From positions 168,550,501 through 168,614,500 of the forward strand of contig CM057456.1 in the NCBI GenBank assembly GCA_016271365.2: a DNA stretch of 64,000 nucleotides, given 5' to 3'. Shown in pieces: positions 57,060 to 64,000 of the stretch. Position 1 is the stretch's first letter, and the number at the start of each line of letters is the position of its first letter. Below the pieces are notes generated by a model. It was not told the DNA's origin. It worked only from the letters and a program-made list of their open reading frames with translations, and ran no database searches. The position numbers were made by a program, and so were the translations under genes. This DNA is from Neoceratodus forsteri (lineage: Eukaryota; Chordata; Ceratodontiformes; Ceratodontidae).

Positions 57060-58688
57060 GGGTTACCAATGGATCCTCAAGCTTGTAATGCAGTACATAT
57101 GAAGGATTTTGAGTATAATACAGCCATTGATATGGGCTTTTTAAGTAGACTATGTGGAGAGATACATAAGATAACATTAATGGAATCAGATGATTCCATA
57201 TTAAAAAAATGCACTTTCATTAGTCAAAATGCATGAACATTTGTGTACTAATTTGTGACATGGCTACCCATGTATGTGAAATACTCTCTCAGTGTCATTT
57301 AACAAGACTTTTCTTTCAATAAAAATATTTTTGTAACTAATTCCGTGTCCTGCTCTCATTTATCACACTTCTTTATTGTGCTACCTCGATTCCCACCAAC
57401 CTCCAGGGCGCCTTAAAGATGTGGTCTTGCATGTAACCATTAATGTCCCCTTGTGTTACCTTTGGCCTTTTGTAATAATCTGCAGTTTGATGCCATTTGT
57501 GTTGTATTTTTGTCACCAGGTTACTTGCTGTATTTGTTTAGGGTACTACAGTGGATTGCCCTATTTCTTTAAGTACACGGCATGATCACAAGCTGTCCCC
57601 TTTGCTCACCTGATCCTTTCCTTTTCCCCACCACTGGATGTTCACGCATGACAGCAGGGGTCCAGGGGAGCCACTTGTGAAAACATATGGGCACTTACAT
57701 CAGTGTGAGATTGGGGCAGGCCATGGGGGGATTTAAAAGTCAATTCCTTGCAATTTCTAGCCCTTTCCTGTGATTGACTGTCTTGTCCTGAAGAGCTCTT
57801 ATCCTCCTGTGTGACCCTCGTTACATCACTATCCTCACTGCAGCAGGTAAATACCAATCATGCCTGCTGCCAAAAATACTGTTTTTTTAACTAGTTTTGA
57901 TAATGTAAGCGAGCTGTTGGGGGGTGGGGTTTATTAATAGTGCAGCCTGGGTTTCCCTTTTTGCCTTCTTGATTTGGTGTAAGGGGTGCCATTTGAATTA
58001 AAATGTGAATTTGGGACCTTAAACTTCTTTATGTCCCAGTTCACCATTAGGTTTTCTTGAAGGAGTTGATAAGGAGGTTGCATATATCAACTTTCTAAGT
58101 TAAGATGCTTTATTTTAAATGCTCTTTTTATGTTGGGACTATATTTTACATGCTGCTGTTACAGTCAATTTTGGGGAGGGGTGGAGATTGGAGTGTCTGG
58201 GAATAGCACACTGCACTATTTGGTTATTGGGGAGGGTTTGGTACCTGTATTTAATCCTTGGCTCTTTATTTTTGGGATACTGATACTTATATTTTTTGTT
58301 TGGTTCCAATGCTCTATTTTAAATATGCTTTTCATATGTTGGGATGGTATTTTACATGCTGCTGTTATGATGACTGTTTTTCTTGGGGATTGTTAAAAAG
58401 ATTGAGTGCGATGTTTGATATTTATTGTGGTTTTTGGTATTTAAGAAAATAAAAACATATTTTCTGTACTTACCTGGGCACTGCCAGTACAACCCACCAA
58501 CGCTGCTGAATGTGCGTTTTTTACCACCCTGAGGGAAGTGAAGTGTTCAAAGAGTCACTATAAGGTGTTATTTCAGTATTACAGTAGCAGTGTACACTCC
58601 CTGCACACTTCATTCCATAATGCAGTCCATCAGTGTTTAATTAGTGCATCTTCAGGTCTCTGTTGGTGTGCATGCAATGCTGACACAG
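57060..58688. other. No recognisable gene
   Basis: A/T-rich. Two diverged copies of ATGTTGGGA...ATTTTACATGCTGCTGTTA are near 58129 and 58337. AATAAAAATATTTTTG (57319) and AAGAAAATAAAAACATATTT (58443) resemble polyadenylation contexts and could be remains of an L1 3' UTR. The window offers no proof. Confidence 0.4.
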
Positions 58689-59152
58689 TGGCCCAGATAT
58701 TCAAACTGTGCCAGGCTGTGGTGCAAGCCTGGGCGCAGCTCAACTGTGTTGTGCACGGGTGTGGCCAGGGTGATATTCAACGGAGCTGCGCTATGGCGCA
58801 ACTGCTTTGAATATCGCACCCTGGCCACCCCCACAGTGCATGGCGCAATGGCACTGCGCCAGTCAAGTGGTCAGAGTGGAGCATTGAGATGTGGTGGTGC
58901 AAGTGCCATTGCGCCATGCACAGCACCTGTGATATTCAAAGGGGGACATGCAAATAGGGCCATAATTTATGCAAGGCGCACCGGGGGGCCATTTGCATAT
59001 GATTATGGCCCCATTTGCATGCCATTAGCATGCAGGTGCGCCGATCCCCGACGACCTGTGCCTGGTGCCCTGCCAGGCAGTAGCCATCGGGGACCGATGC
59101 CCCCTGCAGCCTGATCGTGGGACGTCCCGTAGGGGACAAAGAACGTCCATTA

Positions 59153-59385
59153 TCCCTGGTGGTCCAGTGGACCGCGATGAGCCCGATCACGGGCATCAGT
59201 CATCCCCTTCCAAAGTCCAATATCCTTGGTGGTCCAGTGGACCGTGATGAGCCCGATCGCGGGCATCAGTCATCCCCCCCAAAGTCCAATATCCCTGGTG
59301 GTCTAGTGGACCACAATGAGCCCGATCGCGGGCAGCATTCATCACCCTCCCAAGTCCAATATCCCTGGTGATCTAGTGGAACCCC
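59153..59385 (+). repeat. tRNA-Glu-like head array, left arm (array E)
   Basis: Four units at a 69-70 base period, with heads at 59153, 59223, 59292 and 59362 reading TCC(C/T)TGGTG(G/A)TC(C/T)AGTGGA. Each of the first three is followed by CCGCGATGAGCCCGATC(A/G)CGGGCA or a close variant, then a CCAAGTCCAATA spacer. Confidence 0.85.
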
Positions 59386-59748
59386 ACCCCACCCGCCCAC
59401 TGAGCCCACCACCCCACCCCCGTCAGCGGCGGGTGGCAGCACTCACCCGCCTGCCACCCACCACCGCCGACTGACGGCAGTGGGCTGCATGCCCATTGAT
59501 TCAGAGCATGAGCTAATGGGCGGCAGCCCATACCGCATTAGTCCAGATATGTGAATGAATTCATTCACATATCTGACTGACTACGGTATGGATTGCACAC
59601 CCATTGGCTCATGCTCTGAACCAATGGGCATGCAGCCTACAGATCTGTCAGTCGGCGGGCGGCGAGCGGCAGGTGGGTGGGTGCTGCCGCCCGCCGGCTG
59701 ACGGGGTGGGAGTGGGGTGGTGGGGCTCAGTGGGGGTGGGGTGGGGGT

Positions 59749-59910
59749 CTCACTAGATCACCAGGGATATTGGACTTGGGGTGAAGAATGCTGCCCGCGA
59801 TCGGGCTCATCGCGGTCCACTGGACCACCAGGGATATTGAATTTGGGGTAAATGCTGCCAGCGATAGGATCATCGCGTCCACTGGACCACCAGGGATATT
59901 GGACTTTGGG
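59749..59910 (-). repeat. tRNA-Glu-like head array, right arm
   Basis: Three inverted units, CTAGATCACCAGGGATATT (59753), GGTCCACTGGACCACCAGGG (59814) and CGTCCACTGGACCACCAGGG (59876), mirror the left-arm array in order. Confidence 0.85.
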
Positions 59911-60307
59911 ATGACTGATGCCCACGATCGGGCATGGGGTTGCCACCGGAGTGCGGCTGGAACAGGTGATGGCCACCCACAGGTGGCAGCTGCTGTGTTG
60001 TGCCTGCAATGCGGCAGCTTACCTGTGGGGTGGCCCTTGACTTGTTCTTTTTTAGGTGACACTTAGGTAGGGCGAGGTAGGGGTTGCGCCTGCATAACTC
60101 TGCATGGCCCGGCTGAATATCGGGCTGTGCAGGTTATGCATGGGCACGCTCCCCCTACCTGTGCCTGCATACATTACTGATGTGCCCTGGCACATCAGGA
60201 TTTGTGCGGCGCACTTTTCCCTTTTAAATATCATACTAGCGCACATCAGTGGGTTGTGTATGGCGCAACACCATTGCGCCATGCGCAACCCTTTTGAATA
60301 TCTGGGC

Positions 60308-60720
60308 CAGTGTGTGCGAATTATGTTAATTAACACTGCAATCACACTGCAAAAGTACTGCAATTAGCAGTGTTTTGTCATCAACACTGCCTGAAGCAGT
60401 ATTGGTGCAGCAATACTGGCTGAAGCAGTTTATGTCAACAACACTGCCTTAAGCAGTTTTGCACTGCTTTTTCAGTGTGTGCGAATTATGTTAATTAGCA
60501 CTGCAATCTCACTGTAAAAGTACTGCAAGTAGCAGTGTTTTGTCATCAACACTGTCTGAAGCAGTGTTGGTGTAGCAATACTGGCTGAAGCAGTGTTGTG
60601 TCAGCAACACTGCCTGAAGCAGTATTGCATTGCTTTTTCAGTGTGTGCGAATTATGTTAATTAGCACTGCATCAACACCTGTAGTGCACTTCAGTGTGCA
60701 GTGTGATTTTAGTAACACTC
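60308..60720 (+). repeat. Tandem repeat, about 166-bp period
   Basis: CAGTGTGTGCGAATTATGTT occurs at 60308, 60473 and 60639. Each unit is itself built from short CAGTATTG/CAACACTG/AAGCAGT words. It abuts the palindrome exactly at its right terminus. Confidence 0.85.
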
Positions 60721-61351
60721 CTGTCAGCAGTGTTGCAGTTCTGTTTCAGTGTATTAGGCTGCATTAAAGATGGCGTCGCATAAAATTCAACAAAAACACA
60801 AGTATTCATCTGCAAGTATCTGCAACCTCAGCAGAGGAAGCTTTGCTTAAGGGTTCCTGAGTGAGAAAGTCATCTGTGAATTCCAAAGAAGATGGAGATC
60901 TTGGGGGCTATGTCTATAAGAGGTACTAAAGTCTGTTACCCTATGTTTGACTCAAAGTCACAAGGAAGGGGGTGGACATTTAGTTAAAGGAATGACCACC
61001 AATGGTTCTGGTTTGCAGAAAATGGATTTGTGAAAAATGGATGGTTCTGGTCTACAGAAAATGGTATGGGAGCCTCCCTGACATGCAGGGCCTCACCAGT
61101 ATTTCCAGGTTTATCTTCAAAAGGAGAAGAGAGCCTCTTCAGATTGGGACCACTTGCACAGTGAGAAAAATGATTTTCGGTATCGGGGGCTGTTTGAGTG
61201 AAATGTGTGTATGTATATATATATATTATACCTATAATGGGATTATCAATCGCATTGGACAAACACCATCAGGTGACCATGCGTGTATCAGAGTGCGACC
61301 ACACACCTGCACTTTTACCCTCCTCCAAAACAATTTTGCCATTTTATAAGA

Positions 61352-61502
61352 TAGATAACCCACTGTGGGGTGTGCGGCCGCGCAATGATATATGCACGGC
61401 TTGGGTGGTTGATGCACTCGGCCTGCAGCCTCACGTGTAACAACGCACACCAAGGCGTGCGTATATCAGAGCATGACCGCACACCCTACAGTGGGTTATC
61501 TA
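61352..61502 (+). repeat. Foldback hairpin element H5
   Basis: Left arm AGATAACCCACTGTGGGGTG...TGATATATGCACGGCTTGG pairs with right arm CCAAGGCGTGCGTATATCAG...CACCCTACAGTGGGTTATCT. Loop GCACTCGGCCTGCAGCCTCA. It is a close relative of H2 at 12745, also preceded by a half arm (61280-61312) and the CCAAAACAATTTTGCCATTTT tail. Confidence 0.88.
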
Positions 61503-61549
61503 TTGCACATACACGCACACATATATGAGAAAGTACATGTTGCAAAACA

Positions 61550-62275
61550 AAAACACTACATTAATGCAGGAATTAGAATGCAAAGCACACAAAGCTAGAA
61601 AATGAAAAACATGGTTTGAGCCTCACAAGTCTTGGCAAATTGGTTGTGTGGTGTTCCCTGGAGTTCCCAACCTTAATGCCCATCCCATACCCCCCAGCCC
61701 ATAGCCTCCTTTCTAAAGCACAAGGTACAGCTCCAACCCAGTGCCTCCCATAGCAGCCATTCATACCTGTAAAACAAGAACAGCAATGGGCTCACAAAGG
61801 ATCTGCAGCTCGTTACGAACTACTATATGACAAACAATGTAGGGTAAACAAAAAAAAAAATACTCATCTGATACATATGGTTAGTGTCCTCTTACTCCTG
61901 GTCAATGTCCTCTCAGACCTGTAGATATGAAAGGGAAAATGGGTCAGTATGAAAAACAGCAATACTGATCAGCTGGATCAGTTGGGAAGGCTTTGTAGAG
62001 GTTAAAATAAAAAAAGTAGGTTGGGGGGAGGGATACAGACCTGTACCACACCATCAACCTGGCTTTTAGAATGGACTTGGTCACTTAGGGGATGTCACGG
62101 TTGGGAGAGCGAAGAAGACTCCTTGCCCCTGTGCCCCTAGAACTGATCATTTTTGGGGGTAAAGAGGTCATGTTGCTCCACACATCAACCAACACAGGGC
62201 AGTATAAAGATACCAAGGGACAGATATTCAAGGCACAATGAATGCTTCCCTGGTGGTATAGTGGATCCCCCCCTC
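61550..62275. mobile_element. Left-arm fragment of the large inverted-repeat family
   Basis: 61620-61760 (TTGTGTGGTGTTCCCTGGAG, CCCAACCTTAATGCCCATCC, CTAAAGCACAAGGTACAGCTCC) follows 15960-16095 of the large element in order. Near 62222, CAGATATTCAAGGCACAATG and then TTCCCTGGTGGTATAGTGGATCCCC (62251) give one tRNA-Glu-like head. The rest, 61765-62220, is unmatched. Confidence 0.5.
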
Positions 62276-62296
62276 CCTTTTCCCAATCTGCCTGTA

Positions 62297-62570
62297 GAAT
62301 ACATAGGAACATAGCTATGTGACAGCAGAAAGGGACCTCAAGCCCACCTAGTCTGCCCAGTTTGCCTAGATATCCACTAGACCTTTTCTGTAGTCCCCCC
62401 GTGCCAGTTGCCCTCTGTGCTTATCCCATGCCCTCGTGAACCCTCCCACCATTTCCCTCAGCAGCCCATTCCAGTTTTCCACCACCCTCTCAGTGAAGAA
62501 GTACTTCCTAATCCTTCCTCTAAATTCCCTCCCCCCCACTGATTTGGAATTTCCAACTACCATCCATTGC
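62297..62570 (-). mobile_element. CR1 LINE 3' fragment, minus strand
   Basis: The left end ACATAGGAACATAGCTATG is the reversed CR1 terminus. The minus-strand translation contains FRGRIRKYFFTERVVENWNG, the CR1 ORF2 C-terminal signature also found at 55381. Confidence 0.85.
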
Positions 62571-63055
62571 AGTATAGCACACCGAAGCAGGCCAACTGTG
62601 ATCATCTCTTGGCAGATATCCACAGCCACAACCAGTCCCAGAACTCCCTGCAGCTGGCACCAGAGCAACAGGCAATAGGAGTTTCAGTAGCCTGCAATGC
62701 ACATTTGAGCTTCCACAATCTCAGATCAGATGTTTTCCACTTCTGCTCTTCTCCAGGGGATAAGTCAATCCGTGACAGAACTTAGCCCAGGGAGTACAGT
62801 GGGGCCAGTAAACAAAAGATGAGAGCCTATATAAACTCTTAACATGCACTGTAGGACAATCTCCCACCGCAAAGGACTCCAGGATCTGCTGCAGATGAAG
62901 CCGTCAGTGCAGAATCAAGCAAAACCAGTTCATCATAATCCACTACACTACAGCACTCAGCAGGCAAACCAAAATGGCTCCACATGCAAAGTGCACATTG
63001 GCACCAGACCCACACTTGTGTGGGACCCTTGGCACAAGCCAGCCAGTGGGTACTG
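62571..63055. other. No recognisable gene
   Basis: Lies between two CR1 pieces. Short frames on both strands have no known relatives. TATATAAACTC at 62829 could be a promoter-like TATA sequence of an unrecognised insert, but boundaries are not visible. Confidence 0.35.
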
Positions 63056-64000
63056 TGGTAAGGAGGGACAAAACCTTTTACATGCAGGTACATCAAGGAG
63101 AAAAGGAAGGCAAGGGGAGATATTGAGTGTCTGAAAAGGGTGGATAGAGGGAGGGCAAAAGATGACCACCAAAAAGCAGAAATACTGAACAAATACTTCT
63201 GTTCGGTTTTTACAAAGGAGGGGGCAGGAAATGGATCAGCATTAAGTAATAAGGATGGAGAGATCACAGAAAAGGACACAGGTCCCTTTGCAAAAGAAAG
63301 GATCCTCATGGAACTGGCAGCAATAAGGCTATGGCCAGATAGATGCACCCCTGGACACTGAGGGAGCTAAGGGAGGTGTTAGTAGGGCCTCCGACTACCC
63401 TGTTCACCCTGTCTTTGTAAACTGGTGACATGCCCAGGGATTGGAGGAGGGCTGATGTGGTCCCACTATACAAAAGTGTTAACAGGGAGGATGCAGGAAC
63501 TACATACTGGTCAGCCTGACCACAACAGTGGGAAAAGTAATGGAAATACTGCTGAAGGAAAGAATAGTGGAACACCTGGCTGTCAATGGTCTACAGGGGA
63601 AGTGGGGGAAGGGAACATTGTTTAACCAGGAGTAGCACACTAAGCTGTAGCTTGTTTCCAGATGCAACCTGGTGCACAAGGAAGTTAAGTAACTTGCTCA
63701 GGATCACACAGTATGTACTTAGATGGCTGTTGGATTCAAACCCAGGTCTCCATATCTGTAGCTCAGAGCCTTTACCCAATGTGCTATACTGCCTCCAGGA
63801 CCCAAGGCAGTTTGGTTTTATGGGAGAGAGGTTGTGCCCGACAAACTTAACTGAGTTTTTTGACTGGGTAACAAGGAAGGTGGATGGGGGAGGATGTGGC
63901 CTACCCAGATTTCAGCAAGGCCTTTGACACTTTGCCACATGGAAGGCTGGTAAATGAGCTGGAAGGCTTAGGGGTGGGACAGAAAATAACAAGGTGGGTG
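63056..64000 (+). mobile_element. CR1 LINE, running off the window, with a MIR-like insert
   Basis: Parallels 53780-54520 of the other CR1: AGGAGGGACAAAACCTTTTA, then AAATACTGAACAAATACTTC, RNYW.VSLTTTVGKVMEI (about 63495-63545), QFGFMGERLCPTNLTEFFDW (63808-63870) and DFQQGL, the motif A region (DFSKAFD type, frame-shifted). Several frame changes. It continues beyond the window. Confidence 0.88.
63600..63796 (-). mobile_element. MIR-like CORE-SINE, minus strand
   Basis: The plus strand reads AAGTTAAGTAACTTGCTCAG, GATCACACAG, GGATTCAAACCCAGGTCT and ATGTGCTATACTGCCTC, the reversed MIR body and tRNA-like head with its B box. It sits between CTGTCAATGGTCTACAGG and AGGACCCAAGGCAG of the CR1, which are nearly adjacent in the other CR1 copy (54318-54347). 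Confidence 0.8.

Larger units (their letters stand above)
58690..60308. mobile_element. 1.6-kb palindromic element
   Basis: Terminal inverted repeats TGGCCCAGATATTCAAA (58690) and TTTGAATATCTGGGCCA (right end near 60308). The symmetry axis lies at 59560/59561 in GTGAATGAATTCATTCAC. Arms pair over most of their length, including the tRNA-Glu-like units, the CCCACC..CGTCAG blocks and TTGGCTCATGCTCTGAACCA with its complement. The left arm (871 bases) is longer than the right (748), partly from an extra array unit. AGT flanks both ends and may be a 3-base duplication. There is no coding frame. Confidence 0.8.

Noticed and set aside
59153..59385. Functional tRNA-Glu genes
   Set aside because: Only the first 18 bases match. 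No anticodon stem, T arm, B box or 3' acceptor strand follows any head.

Overview
This window reads as vertebrate nuclear DNA, probably from a tetrapod with a repeat-rich genome. An amphibian such as a caecilian or salamander, or a close outgroup, fits best, but the species cannot be fixed from sequence alone. The evidence is CR1 LINEs with the (TTCTATG)n type of 3' end, a MIR-like CORE-SINE, an L1-clade LINE with ORF1 and ORF2, Jockey-superfamily (L2-like) LINEs, a Ty3/gypsy element, tRNA-derived SINEs and many palindromic non-autonomous elements. I found no convincing host protein-coding exon and no operon-like organisation. Almost every long reading frame that makes sense is a decayed piece of a retroelement.

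Layout. 1-2000: 3' half of an L2-like LINE. 3765-4755: remnant of an L1-type endonuclease, split by a SINE. 4756-4896: first member of a hairpin family. 5028-6522: tandem repeats invaded by two tRNA-type SINEs. 7071-7345: array of 60-bp units headed by a sequence matching the 5' end of tRNA-Glu. 7590-8560: palindromic repeat split by another SINE. 8756-10920: reverse LINE. 10985-12950: hexamer-like repeat, a second tRNA-Glu-head array, a repeat rich in ATTCTTTGAT and its complement, (TA)n and a hairpin. 12940-15200: reverse L2-like LINE. 15830-19105: very large inverted-repeat element carrying a third tRNA-Glu-head array and interrupted by a CR1 3' end. 19880-21130: inverted and tandem repeats. 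21596-22115: third tRNA-SINE. 22440-24000: terminus of another large inverted-repeat element and CR1-like debris. 24925-29720: non-autonomous LTR element on the minus strand. 30035-31380: reverse CR1 debris. 32712-33919: SINE, then two hairpins and a half hairpin. 35699-48017: Ty3/gypsy element with 2.2-kb LTRs, a PNMA-like gag, a decayed pol, and a LINE inside its 3' LTR. 48200-57056: L1-clade LINE, itself interrupted by a reverse LINE and a nearly full-length CR1. 58690-60308: 1.6-kb palindrome carrying inverted tRNA-Glu-head arrays, abutting a 166-bp tandem repeat. 61352-61502: fifth hairpin. 62297-64000: two CR1 copies, the second holding a MIR-like SINE.

Two signals seem least explained by ordinary annotation. 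(1) At least five loci carry tandem units that begin with TCCCTGGTGGTCTAGTGG or a close variant. This is the 5' end, including the pol III A box, of vertebrate tRNA-Glu genes; it recurs about every 60-70 bp inside large palindromic elements. (2) Five hairpins share a loop motif (ACTCGGCCTGCAGCCTC-like) and an arm skeleton. Their arms differ between copies yet stay complementary within each copy, which suggests a replication mode that copies one arm from the other.
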